Shown piece by piece: positions 46,401-58,100 of a stretch of 64,000 nucleotides of DNA. The position numbers and the translations under genes were made by a program. The DNA is from Poa pratensis (Eukaryota; Streptophyta; Magnoliopsida; Poales; Poaceae), in NCBI GenBank assembly GCA_947311845.1, contig CAMZMU010000111.1, forward strand, positions 19,620,321 to 19,684,320, in the 5' to 3' direction. The first letter of the stretch is position 1. Every line of letters begins with the position of its first letter. Under the pieces are notes generated by a model. It did no database searches and was not told where the DNA came from. It saw nothing but the letters and a program-made list of their open reading frames with translations.

Positions 46401-46620
46401 CTCGCGAGCGAGTTCGTTGCTCCTTACACTAAGATCAAGAGTGTTTGTTGACAAAAATAAGGAGAGCTTAAACATGCTGAGCTAGCTAACGAGCATCTCG
46501 TGAGTTTTTTGAGCTCAAAAGCACATTTTGGGTGCACCGCGCGGTCACCCCGTTCCTCTCCTGTCCCACGCTGTGTGACCTGTGAGATATACCTTCTCAC
46601 CTTCTTTCCTCTTCACTCTC
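43431..46620. other. intergenic, no gene recognised
   Basis: 3.2 kb of mixed sequence. 43660-43770 and 44190-44245 resemble interiors or ends of Stowaway-like MITEs (GTTTGATAAAGTTT; TATACGGAGTA) without complete boundaries. 45585-46160 has short GC-richer frames (for example APHNLRRTQPLQVKPAGVSL) that may be decayed retroelement coding sequence. 46376-46510 has repeated GAGCTTAACGAGCTGCTCG-type words. Nothing else is supported. Confidence 0.4.
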
Positions 46621-46845
46621 TAATCAAAGGCACCATCCAACTGTTCCACAAGAGTAAGGGCTACTCTATTGGGGTGCAGCTTGAGGCCCCTCGGGTGCCG
46701 GTGATTCCACCGCCCCCTCCTCCACCGCGCAATGATGATGATGACGACGACGACATGGAGGACGACCTTACTCCATCCAAGGAGGAGTGGGAGGCTCTCG
46801 ACCGGAAGGGCAAGGCGGGTGGTGGCCCCAAGTCCGGTGCAGCGG
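46621..46845 (+). pseudogene. left part of LINE ORF1, cut by element B
   Basis: An open plus-strand frame encodes KGYSIGVQLEAPRVPVIPP, a run of Pro, then a run of Asp and DDLTPSKEEWEALDRKG, and stops making sense at the LTR boundary at 46846. Composition and position fit the post-zinc-knuckle part of a Triticeae LINE ORF1. The sequence AGCGG here (46841-46845) is the target copy repeated at 54231, where ORF1 resumes. The upstream LINE 5' end is not clear; it may be truncated near 46620. Confidence 0.6.
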
Positions 46846-48431
46846 TGATGACGTGAAACACACGTTCGTTGGGAGACCCCAAGAGGAAGGTATGATGTAG
46901 TCAGCAGCAAGTTTTCCCTCAGAAAGAAACCAAGGTTATCGAACCAGTAGGAGCAGCAACTCTTCAGAAGGTTGTCAACGGCGCCAGAAAAATAGTGTTG
47001 TTGAGGGAGTCTGGACTGTTGACGTGGAATCTGCACACAACACAATCAAACTACTTTGCCCCAACGAAACAGTGAGGTTGTCAATCTCACTGGCTTGCTG
47101 AAAACAAAGGATTAAACGTATGGTGTGGAAAATGAGTATTAAATTGCAGAGAATGAAAAAGGAACAGTTTGCAGTTTGTGGTTGTTTAATCAGTGTAAAA
47201 GAATGGACCGGGGTCCACAGTTCACTAGTGGTGTCTCTCCATAAAAGATAACTAACATGTTGGGTGAACAAATTACAGCTGGGCAATTGACGAATAGTGA
47301 GCGCATGACAATGCATATACATGACATGTTGACTACTATGATATTTAATTGGGCATTACGACATAATACATAGATCGTTATCCAACAGCATCTATGACTA
47401 ATAATCCACCGCCGGGTTGTCATCCGAGTCCCCTTGGTATTAAGTTGCAAGCAACGGATAATTGCATTAAGTAAAGTGCGTAATGTAAACAAACACATAT
47501 GTCCGTGGACATAGCATCGTTAGGTTATCCCTAGTGGCAACAGCACATCCACAACCTTAGAACTTTCTGTCACTGTCCCAGGTTAAACGGAGACATGAAC
47601 CCACTATCTAGCATAAATACTCTCTCTTGGAGTTACAAGCATCTACTTGGCCAAAGCATCTACGAGTAACGGAAAGCATGCAAGATCTTAAATAACATAT
47701 AAGATAGATTGATAATCAACTTGACATAATATTCAATATTCATCGGATCCCAGCAAACACAACATGTAGCATTACAATAATATGATCTTGATCATGTAGG
47801 GCAGCTCACAAGATCTAAACATGATGGCACAAAGTGGAGAGACAACCATCTAGCTACTGCTATGGACCCGTAGTCCAAGGATGAACTACTCACGCATCAC
47901 TCCGGAGGCAGGCATGGCGATGTAGAAGCCTCCGGTGACGATTCCCCTCTCCGGCAGGGTGCCGGGAAGAGGTTCTGAACCCTCCCGAGCTAGGGTTGAC
48001 GACGGCGGCGTCTCTGGAACTTTTCGTGGATATTTGCTCAGGTACTTAGGGTTTTCGCGTCGGGGGGAATAAGTAGGCGAAAGGGCGGCGGCTGGAGACC
48101 CCGAGGGGCCCACACCACCCCAGGGCGCGGCAGAGGGGGGCCCGCGCCCTGGCGTGTGGGGCCCCGTGGCTCTCCGTCGCTCTTTGGTCCGTCAGTGGTT
48201 CTGGAAAAATAGGGACCCCGTGTAGTTTCGTCCAATTCCGAGAATATTTCCAGACTAGCTTTTCTGGAATACAAAAACAGCAGAAAACAGGAACTGGCAC
48301 TTCGGCATCTTGTTAATAGGTTAGTCCCAAAAAATGTATAAAAGTGATATAAAGTAGATGCAAAACATGTAGCAATTGGTATAAAACAAGCATGGAACAT
48401 CAAAAATTATAGATACGTTTGAGACGTATCA
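46846..48431 (-). repeat. 3' LTR of element B
   Basis: Minus strand: TGATACGTCTCAAACGTATC ... CACGTCATCA, 1586 bp. It contains CAACGGCGCCA (46976-46986), a primer-site piece inside the LTR. Confidence 0.93.
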
Positions 48432-48445
48432 GCATCCCCAAGCTT
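48432..48445 (-). promoter_or_regulatory. polypurine tract of element B
   Basis: Minus strand AAGCTTGGGGATGC directly before the 3' LTR, preceded by CTCGAGGACGAGTAGG. It is almost the same as in element A (AAGCTTGGGGATGT). Confidence 0.8.
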
Positions 48446-51090
48446 AGTTCCTACTCGTCCTCGAGTAGGTAAACGATAAAAACAAATAATTTTTGAGGTG
48501 ACATGCTACTATCATAATCTTGATCATATAATATTGCAAGGCACATGTAAATGAATGAAGTGATCCAAGTCAATGGTCTATAATTTGCTATCAAATAGAT
48601 AATGAGTAAACAATGAATCACACAAGCTAAACGTTTTCATGAATAGTACTTTCGAGACAAGCATCAAACAGTTTTGCATAAGTGTTAACTCATAAAGCAA
48701 TAGTTTCTAATAAAAGGTATTTAATCAACACAAAGGAAGAATTTAGTTTCAGCATTTGCTTCAACTTTCAACATATTTATCTCATGGATATTGTCAACAC
48801 AAAGTAGTATAACAAGTCCAATACATTGCATATAACGCATGTTGTAACAAAGTTGACACTAGTGTTTGCTTGTGGAAGACAGAAAGAATAGGAAAACTGA
48901 CTCAACATAAAAGTAAAAGAAAGGCCCTTCGCAGAGGGAAGCAGGGATTAAATCATGTGCTAGAGCTTTTAGGTTTTTGAAAGCATATAGAGATTGCATA
49001 AAATATTTGATACTCCTCCCAACCTTGCTAACACAAGCCATGGCTAACCGAATCCTCGGGTGCCTTCCATCAATCACATACCATGGAGGAGTATCTATTT
49101 TTGAGAGGTGTTTGTTAATTGTCAACGAATGGTAGCGGGTGAGAACAGTATTCTACCTGTCGAACGGACTTTTAAGAGCGGCTCCCATGAAGGACGTTAT
49201 TTCTACCAGCAAGGCAGATCATCCCTCTTTCTCTTTGGTTTACACACATTCAGGTATTTCACTGTTTGTCATTGCTTACTGATGAATCAGGGCAAAAGTG
49301 TGAAGAGAATTAATTGGTTAAAGTTGTAATTAATTGGGACTGGGCACCCCGTTGCCAGCTCTTTTTGCAAGTTATTGGATAAGCGGATGTATATGCCACT
49401 AGTCCAGGTGTAAAAGTCCACTCGACAAATAGAATAAAGAATAACCACACTAATTCCTCATGAGCTAGTAAACATTGACACAAAAAGGGAATAATAACAT
49501 TTTGAATAATTTAAAGGTAGCACATGAAAAATTTACTTGGAGTGGCAAGGAAATACCACATATAGGTAGTTATGGTGGACACAAATGGCATGGATTTTGG
49601 CTCAAGGATTTGGATGCACGAGAAGCATTCCCTCTCAGTACAGAGTTTAGGCTAGCAAGGTTATGTAAGCAAACAAGAATATCAACCCGTACACCAAGTT
49701 TTATATGACAAACATATTGCAAACGTTATAAGACTTCATACCGTCTTCCTTGTTAACCAAACCCTGTTATTAGAAAATATCTAGACCTTAGAGGTACCAC
49801 GATGCAAACCAAATTTTCAACAAGCTTTACGGTAGTTCTTCACTAATAGGCTTAACTCATGTGATGCACAATTTAATCATGATCTACTTGTTAACTCAAA
49901 ACAATTGACAAGCATCAAGTTATCCATTTTAGTGATCTACAAGATTAAGCAAGTTTTTCCTTATACCAATTACCACATGCAACATTTTCTGAACCAACCA
50001 AACACCAATCAATTTATTTCATCAACTCTCCAAACAAATATAAGTGAAGCAAGAGAGTACTTTCTACAAAAGAAAGCTAATAGCTCTGACAAGAGATACA
50101 TGAAAACAAGAGCTAAAAGCTGAACAGCGCTAGATATGAATACTCAACAAATATAAGTGAAGAATAGGAGTATTCTCATGAAAAAGCGGAGCGTGTCTCT
50201 CTCCCAATCAAGAATGCTAGGGTCCAGTCAAGCTTTATTGAAAATAAAATGCAATACTGAAAATAAAAAGCACACAGACGCTCCAAGAAAAGCACATATG
50301 ATGTGAAAGAATTAAAATATAGTTTCACTAGAGATGACCTGATAATTTTGACGATGAAGAAGGGGATGCCTTGGGCATCCCCAAGCTTAGACGCTTGAGT
50401 CTTCTTGAAATATGCTGGGGAGATCCATGGGAGCCTCCCCAAGCTTAAGCTCTTCACTCTTCTTGATCCTATTATATCATCCTTCTCTCTTGACCCTTGA
50501 AAACTTCCGTCACACCAAACTCAAAGTAGATCTCATTAGAGGGTTAGTGCATAATCAAAAATTCACATGTTCTGTAAAGACGCAATATGATTTGTTACTT
50601 TAAACATTAGCTACAGCCACTGATGTTATGTGAAGCTCTTCCACCCAAAAAAGAATTTCACTCAACACTAGTAAAAGAGAGAATGCGAAAAATAAAAAGG
50701 CATAATCTGTCTAAAACAGAACAGTCCGCAAAGACGAATTTTTTCGAGGCACTTACGACGCTCAGATCGAGAAACTCTGAACTAATGAAAGTTTCAGACA
50801 TTCATAAAGATTACGCACAAAAATTTCAGATTTTTTAACAATCTGGTGATTTTAGGAATTTCGTACAGTGAACAGCAAAAATCTGTTTCTGCGCAGCAAT
50901 CAAAATTAAGCATCATCTTATCATTAGAGGCTACTCTTGGCACAACAATGCGAGAAAATAAAGATACAAAGGAGTTGCTACAGAAGTAAACAAACTCCTT
51001 GACTAATACTGAAAATAAAAGATAATGGGTTGCCTCCCAAAAGCGCTTTCTTTAATGCCTTTTAGCTAGGCATAGTGATTTTTATGATGC
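48446..51090 (-). other. non-coding internal region of element B
   Basis: 2.6 kb with no domain-bearing frame on either strand. Near 50370-50450 there are further CCCCAAGCTTA/GCATCCCCAAGCTT words, decayed copies of the polypurine-tract motif. Confidence 0.6.
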
Positions 51091-52332
51091 TCACATAAAG
51101 ATGAGAGTTGGAACATAAAAGAGAGCATCAAGGAGCATATAAAAAACATGTTTAAATCTAACACTCTTCCTATGCATAGGAGTCTTGTACACAAATAAAT
51201 TCATAAAGAACAAAGTGACAAGCATAGGAAGATAAAACAAGAGCAACTTCGGAACTTTTAGCATATAGAGAGGTGTTTTAGTACCATGAAAATTTCTACA
51301 ACCATATTTTCCTCTCTCATAATAATTTTCAGTAGCATCATGAACAAACTCAACAATATAACTATCACATAAAGCATGCTTTTCATGATCTACAAACACA
51401 TAATTTTTATCAAGCTCAAAAATAGTGGGATTAAAACTTTCAAACCCACTTTTAACAATTTTATAACAAGATGATTGATCATTCTCAAGAGGTATGGGAC
51501 TCCATCTAGATAAAGTCAAGACCTCTCCAATCCCATTTTCATTAGTAGTGCAATTAATATTATCAACCAATATAGGACCATCATCAAGAGCATTATCATA
51601 TATAACATTAGTGAGTACATTTTTACTTTCTGCAATTTCCTCTTTTACTGAGTCAAGGAGGATGTTTACTTCAAATTTATCAAAAGGAGATATTTCAATA
51701 GAATCACGAAATTCAACAATATAGCACTCTTCCTCCTTAGGTGGGCATGGAGGGCAATCAAATAATGTAAGAGTTAAAGAGTTACTATCTTTAGGAGGTA
51801 GATCCTCCTTTTGTTCTTCACTCTCCTCCTCTTTTTCATCCAATGAGATCACAGTTTCAGCAATTTCTTCTCCCATAGGTTCCTGAAAGGTAGCAACTTG
51901 TTCTGGAGAATAAGTCTTCTCAAGAAATTCAGTGATATAAGGATTATCATTGTAATATTCAAGGCAATAACCAAGTATAGCATAATTCTCAGTTCTACAA
52001 GGAGCATCATCATTTTGAATATAACCAGCAATTTCATAGGCACCCTTAAAAACAAAAAATTCTTCAATTCGCTCAAGATTACCAAAGTCATAATTTCCTT
52101 TAGCATAAGCAGCCAAAGTTTCATTATCATTATAATCACATTGGAAAGGGAGGTGTTTATGCCTTCTACAACATAAAGATTCATTAAAGCAGTAGGATTC
52201 ATCATAAGTAGAGCACAAGTTTTTAGCAAAATAATTCAATCTACTTATTTGTTCCCATAAATATTTCCCTTTTTGAGACAAGCGGTATTCCTTATAGTAA
52301 TTATGTTGTTCCTCCGTAACCCACTTAGCCAA
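51091..52332 (-). CDS. unknown ORF of a non-autonomous LTR element (element B), no ATG in frame
   Basis: An open frame of 413 codons from a TTG at 52332 (the frame has no ATG until about residue 154). It is related to the element A ORF: Cys cluster CC-RRHKH-LPFQC (C54, C55, C65), LYDNALDDGP-like VIYDNALDDGPILVD, ATENYYERGK...TPLYML, then hydrophobic segments on both sides of VYKTPMHRKSVRFKH. An ATG with MSSLFETKSYW lies just upstream in the neighbouring frame, so a one-base shift near 52335-52345 has probably removed the start. No known retroviral or cellular domain is visible. Function unknown. A conserved ORF at the gag position suggests a protein needed in cis for packaging or localisation, but that is inference. 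Confidence 0.65.
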   Translation of the reverse strand: MAKWVTEEQHNYYKEYRLSQKGKYLWEQISRLNYFAKNLCSTYDESYCFNESLCCRRHKHLPFQCDYNDNETLAAYAKGNYDFGNLERIEEFFVFKGAYEIAGYIQNDDAPCRTENYAILGYCLEYYNDNPYITEFLEKTYSPEQVATFQEPMGEEIAETVISLDEKEEESEEQKEDLPPKDSNSLTLTLFDCPPCPPKEEECYIVEFRDSIEISPFDKFEVNILLDSVKEEIAESKNVLTNVIYDNALDDGPILVDNINCTTNENGIGEVLTLSRWSPIPLENDQSSCYKIVKSGFESFNPTIFELDKNYVFVDHEKHALCDSYIVEFVHDATENYYERGKYGCRNFHGTKTPLYMLKVPKLLLFYLPMLVTLFFMNLFVYKTPMHRKSVRFKHVFYMLLDALFYVPTLIFM

Positions 52333-52531
52333 TAAGATTTTGTTTCAAAGAGAGAAGACATTGATAGCAAATAAATAACTAGACATAATACCAAACCGAA
52401 ATAAACTAAATGCAAGAAACTAATTTTTTTGTGTTTTTGATAATTGAAAGCAAACAAGATAAAATAAGCAAGACAAAAACAAAGTAAAGAGATTGGAAGC
52501 GTGAAACTCCCCTTGCAGAAGACTGCTGTCT

Positions 52532-52620
52532 CCCCGGCAACGGCGCCAGAAAAATAGGCGTCGAAGGGGAGATAGGAGTCTGCTGAACCGAAGTGCTTCC
52601 ACTCCCCGGCAACGGCGCCA
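52532..52620 (-). promoter_or_regulatory. tandemly duplicated primer-binding site of element B
   Basis: TGGCGCCGTTGCCGGGG (minus strand), complementary to the 3' end of tRNA-Asp, occurs at 52604-52620 (11 bases from the LTR) and again at 52532-52548. Both copies are preceded by CTATTTTTC. The period is 72 bases. Confidence 0.9.
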
Positions 52621-52631
52621 GAAAAATAGCT

Positions 52632-54230
52632 TGATGACGTGAAACACACGTTCGTTGGGAGACCCCAAGAGGAAGGTATGATGTAGTCAGCAGCAAGTTT
52701 TCCCTCAGAAAGAAACCAAGGTTATCGAACCAGTAGGAGCAGCAACTCTTCAGAAGGTTGTCAACGGCGCCAGAAAAATAGTTGTTGAGGGAGTCTGGAC
52801 TGTTGACGTGGAATCTGCACACAACACAATCAAACTACTTTGCCCCAACGAAACAGTGAGGTTGTCAATCTCACTGGCTTGCTGAAAACAAAGGATTAAA
52901 CGTATGGTGTGGAAAATGAGTATTAAATTGCAGAGAATGAAAAAGGAACAGTTTGCAGTTTGTGGTTGTTTAATCAGTGTAAAAGAATGGACCGGGGTCC
53001 ACAGTTCACTAGTGGTGTCTCTCCATAAAAGATAACTAACATGTTGGGTGAACAAATTACAGCTGGGCAATTGACGAATAGTGAGCGCATGACAATGCAT
53101 ATACATGACATGTTGACTACTATGATATTTAATTGGGCATTACGACATAATACATAGATCGTTATCCAACAGCATCTATGACTAATAATCCACCGCCGGG
53201 TTGTCATCCGAGTTCCCCATTGGTATTAAGTTGCAAGCAACGGATAATTGCATTAAGTAAAGTGCGTAATGTAAACAAACACATATGTCCGTGGACATAG
53301 CATCGTTAGGTTATCCCTAGTGGCAACAGCACATCCACAACCTTAGAACTTTCTGTCACTGTCCCAGGTTAAACGGAGACATGAACCCACTATCTAGCAT
53401 AAATACTCTCTCTTGGAGTTACAAGCATCTACTTGGCCAAAGCATCTACGAGTAACGGAAAGCATGCAAGATCTTAAATAACATATAAGATAGATTGATA
53501 ATCAACTTGACATAATATTCAATATTCATCGGATCCCAGCAAACACAACATGTAGCATTACAATAATATGATCTTGATCATGTAGGGCAGCTCACAAGAT
53601 CTAAACATGATGGCACAAAGTGGAGAGACAACCATCTAGCTACTGCTATGGACCCGTAGTCCAAGGATGAACTACTCACGCATCACTCCGGAGGCAGGCA
53701 TGGCGATGTAGAAGCCTCCGGTGACGATTCCCCTCTCCGGCAGGGTGCCGGGAAGAGGTTCTGAACCCTCCCGAGCTAGGGTTGACGACGGCGGCGTCTC
53801 TGGAACTTTTCGTGGATATTTGCTCAGGTACTTAGGGTTTTCGCGTCGGGGGGAATAAGTAGGCGAAATGGCGGCGGCTGGAGAGGCCCGTGGGGCCCAC
53901 ACCACCCCAGGGCGCGGCAGAAGAGGGACCCGCGCCCTGGCCACATGTGGGGCCCACGTGGCTCCTCTCCGTCGCCTCTTTGGTCCGTCAGATGAGTTCT
54001 GGTAAAATAGGGACTCCCGTGTAGTTTCGTCCAATTCCGAGAATATTTCCAGACTAGCTTTTCTGGAATACAAAAACAGCAGAAAACAGGAACTGGCACT
54101 TCGGCATCTTGTTAATAGGTTAGTCCCAAAAAATGTATAAAAGTGATATAAAGTAGATGCAAAACATATAGCAATTGGTATAAAACAAGCATGGAACATC
54201 AAAAATTATAGATACGTTTGAGACGTATCA
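52632..54230 (-). repeat. 5' LTR of element B
   Basis: 1599 bp, TG...CA ends as in the 3' LTR. It contains CAACGGCGCCAGAAAAATAG (52762-52781 on the plus strand), a third primer-site-like word now inside the LTR. Confidence 0.93.
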
Positions 54231-54235
54231 AGCGG

Positions 54236-55186
54236 CTGGCGGGGCGTCTACCCAGGAGGGTCCCATGGGGGGCTGCCTCTACCGCCGCGGCGGTTGGATC
54301 TCATGCGGCAGGCTCCGATGCGGTGATGCATGACCGTGTCGAGGAGGCGCCCGTCTTCGACGAGTACGGGAGCCACCTCAAGCAGGCCGGTCCTTGGCCG
54401 CTTCCGCTCAAGGCGCTGGAGCAGCTGAGGGAGGGGGAGCGGGTGCTCCTGGCCTCTGCGTCTCGCCCCTCTGGCGAGGGCCCGCGGTCGCCTCCGGTGG
54501 ACTCTTCCACGCTGGCCATGGCGGGGTCGGAAAATGAGGGCTCCCCGTCCAAGAATACGGAGATGGCGTCGATGGGCGAGGGGGAGTCGGACGGCCTTGA
54601 CTCGGAGGAGGAGGAGGAGGGGACCGTGGAGGACTTCGACTTGCCGGACGCGGTGCCACGCCGGCGCCGCACGAAGACGGTGGCGTCAGGTCAACCACGC
54701 AAGAGTGCCCGCCTCCATGGCCCGGCGACGTCGGTCCCGGTGGCGGAGCGTGCGCAGCTGCGAACCACGGCGAAGAACCTCGACATTCCGACGGGCAAGC
54801 AAGGTACACTCTCATCTTTTGCGGTTCTTCAAGAACTTCCTGATTCGCATTTAGAGTCGGTCTTAAACGATGTGGGTCTTGCCTTCTCCCTGGAAGTGGG
54901 ATCGGCCAAGGAGGCCATCTCACTTGTTCGTTCCAAAGAGTTGGCACAGCCCTCGCTTTCGGCGGCGGCTTTCCGCAAGGAACAGGCTGCGGCGATGGCA
55001 GCAGCACAAGACTCTTCCGCTCCTACTGCGATCGAGGGGATCGTCGGTAGCGAGGGGGAGGCGGGAGAGAGGCAGTTGGGCATGCCTTTGGAGCAAATTA
55101 ACTCTGCTCCTGCTCCTACCATGAGAGTTACACGAGCTGGGAGCACGGGTTCCCGTCGCAGACGGAGGAAGGGTGGGGCCGCTTAG
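54236..55186 (+). pseudogene. LINE ORF1 (nucleic-acid-binding protein), right part
   Basis: Continues ORF1 after element B. The frame is open to TAG at 55184-55186 and encodes an acidic patch (DSEEEEEGTVEDFD), basic patches (PRRRRTKTV; GSRRRRRKGGA at the end) and an Ala/Glu-rich helix. Relative to the left part (46621-46845) the frame is shifted near a run of six G at about 54264-54270. No zinc knuckle is visible in this part. Long antisense frames here are shadows. ORF1 presumably coats LINE RNA. It is dead because it is split and shifted. Confidence 0.7.
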
Positions 55187-58100
55187 ATGCGGGCCGGCTT
55201 CTATAATATCCGGGGGTTCTGTCGGCCGAGACGACGTACCCAGATCCGAGATTTCATTTCCCGAGAGCAACTGGACTTTGTTGGTCTCCAGGAGACTATC
55301 AAACCCGCTTTTACCTCGGCGGAACTTCGCAGTATCGACCTGAGAGGTTGCTTTACCTGGCACTCCACGCCAGCGTCTGGTCACTCCGGCTGTATGCTCA
55401 TGGGGGTTAATGAGGATACCTTCGAGGTTATGGAATGGAGCAGTGGCTCCTTCTTGGCAGATGTTCTTTAGCGTAACTCTGCCCAGACGTGGTCGATTTT
55501 TTGTTGTGTATGGACCTGCAGATCACCGCCGTTCTCAGGAGTTCCTGGCGGAGCTGACTGCGACAGTAGCGGCATGTCCATTCCTGCTGGTTGTTGGCGG
55601 AGACTTTAATCTGATACGGGGATCTGTGGACAAGAACAACAATAATATCAACTGGCCTCGGGTGCACAGGTTTAATGACTGTATCGCCAACTTTGCACTT
55701 AGAGAGGTGAGGAGAACCGGGTCGTGCTATACATGGACTAACAAGCAGCTTAATCCGGTCCGGTGTGTGCTTGATCGGGTGCTTATGTCGGCTGATTGGG
55801 ATACCCTCTTCCCGATGTGCTCCTTGGTGGCGGAGACCATAGTGGGTTCGGACCACTCTGCCCTTGTTCTTAGCTCGGGGGAGGAGCTGAAGAAGAGGAG
55901 CAATCGTTTCTTCTTTGAGAAGAGTTGGTTCGAGAGGGCCGAGTTTGGGGACTTGGTCACGAACAAACTTAGGGAGTACGCAGCACTTGGGGGCATGCAA
56001 CCGGACTCGATCTCCGCGTGGCAATTCATTGCGAATAACCATAGACAGTTTCTCAAGGGATGGGGAGCTAACCTAGGTAAAGCAGAAAAACTAGCTAAGG
56101 AAGAGATTTTCGCTCAGATGAAGGTCTTGGACGACCAAGCGGACTCTTCTGGCTTGGATGACGAGGGATGGGCCCTCTGTTATCACCTTGAGGACCATCT
56201 GACTCACCTTCTCAAAGTGGAAGAGGAATACTGGCGTCAGAGGAGTCATCTCAACTGGTTACTCAAGGGGGATGCCAATACGGCGTTTTTCCACGCGGTG
56301 GCCAATGGCCGAAGGAGGAAATGTGCGATCTCGCGCCTCACGACCGAGCAGGGGATCATCTCAGAACCTCTTGCGCTACAGGCACACATCTACGACTTCT
56401 ACCACGCTCTCATGGGCTCCCCGAGCGAGACAGCTTTGTTTTCGCTCTCGCACTCCTTGTGGATTGCCCGTCCGCGGGTCTCGGACGAGGAAAATACGAC
56501 ACTCATGCTGACCTTCACGGGGGAAGAGTTGGACGTGGTCTTGTCCAGCATGAAGGTGGATACGGCTCCGGAGCCTGATGGGCTGCCGGTAAGTTTTTAC
56601 AAACGGTTTTGGACTCTCGGCAAGCCATATATCCTGGCCATTGCGTATGACTTCTCTCTGGGGAGGGTTGACATTGCGTGGCTTAACTTTGGAGTGCTCA
56701 CTCTCATTCTGAAGATACCGGGGGCGGAGGACATTAAACAGTTTAGACCTATTTCTTTGATAAACGTTGCTTTTAAGTTCGTTGCTAAATCTTTTGCACT
56801 TCGTTTAGCCCCTATTGTGCACCGCACGTCAGTAACACTCAGTCGGCCTTTATTAAGGGTCGACTCCTCCATGAAGGAGTGATCTCCTTGCAGGAGATAA
56901 TTCATGAGACCAAGTCCAAGAAACTCCGGGGAGTTTTTCTTAAGCTGGACTTCGAGAAGGCGTATGACCGAGTCAGTTGGGGTTTCTTGCGAGAGGTACT
57001 GACTCGAGCTGGTTTTGACCCGGGTTGGGTCCATAGGGCGATGAGTTTTGTCTCGGGGGGCCAAACTGCTATCACCATTAACGGTGATATGGGCAACTTC
57101 TTCCGCGATGGGCGCGGAGTTCGCCAGGGGGACCCGCTCTCCCCTCTCCTCTTCGACTATGTCGTTGAGGCACTGGCTGCAATCCTTGATAAAGCCAGAG
57201 CTGCGGGACACATCCAGGGCGTGATCCCACACCTGATTCCTGGGGGAATCTCGCACCTGCAGTACGCAGATGACACGATCATCATGATCAAACCTGATGA
57301 CCTGGCCGTTGCCAGTCTCAAATTCATCCTCATGTGCTTTGAGAGCATGTCAGGGCTGAGGATTAACTTCCATAAGAGCGAGGTGTTGGTCGTGGGGTCA
57401 GCGTCGAGGAGCAACAACGGATTGCTAATATGCTCAACTGTAGACTGGGGTCTTTTCCTGTCACGTACTTGGGCCTGCCTATTAGTGACAGAGCTTTATG
57501 TGCAGGGGACTGGGGGTCCCCACACAAGGAAAGTCGCAAAGCGTGCGGACCCTTGGCTAGGTCAGTTTATGTCTTCTGCCGCACGCTTGACTCTCACTGA
57601 TGCGTGTCTTTCGAGCCTCCCCCTACATGCGATGGGGGTGTGCCTCCTCGGAGACGGCGTCCACAAGACGATGGACAAGCATCGGTCTCGTTTCTTCTGG
57701 GAGAGTAACGGGGCCAAACGGAAGTATCACTGGGTTCGGTGGTCTGCCGTGTGTCAACCCAAAGCCATGGGGGCCCTGGGCATTATGGATACCAAACTTA
57801 TGAATTTGTGCCTCATGGTCAAATGGGTGTGGAAACTCATGACCGGCCAACAGGGGCTATGGGCGGACATCATTCGAAACAAGTACCTGAGGCGCAAGGA
57901 CGTCCTCGTTGACTCACATGGTCCTGGGTCACAATTCTGGAATGCTATCCAGAAAGTTAAGCCGTTGTTAAGCTTGGGAGGTAAGCACGAGATCCGTGAT
58001 GGTACATCTACGGGATTCTTGGATGACTGGTAGGTAGGGCCGGGGCCCTTAAGGGTCAGATTCCCTTCCATATTCGCTATTACCGCGGACCCGGGTGCCT

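Larger units (their letters stand above)
46841..54235 (-). mobile_element. complete non-autonomous LTR retrotransposon (element B)
   Basis: The element occupies 46846-54230 (7385 bp), flanked by AGCGG at 46841-46845 and 54231-54235. On the minus strand its order is 5' LTR 54230-52632, primer site, unknown ORF 52332-51091, 2.6 kb non-coding, polypurine tract 48445-48432, 3' LTR 48431-46846. There is no gag, protease or pol. The LTRs (1599 and 1586 bp) are nearly identical, with a few indels and a changed GC-rich patch (about 48079-48190 versus 53870-53995). A solo LTR of the same family is at 19738 and an older one at 12346. It lies antisense inside a LINE ORF1. Confidence 0.95.

Noticed and set aside
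54301..55384. Antisense ORFs of 100-200 codons over the LINE
   Set aside because: Shadows of LINE ORF1/ORF2; Pro/Ser/Arg-rich mirror frames.
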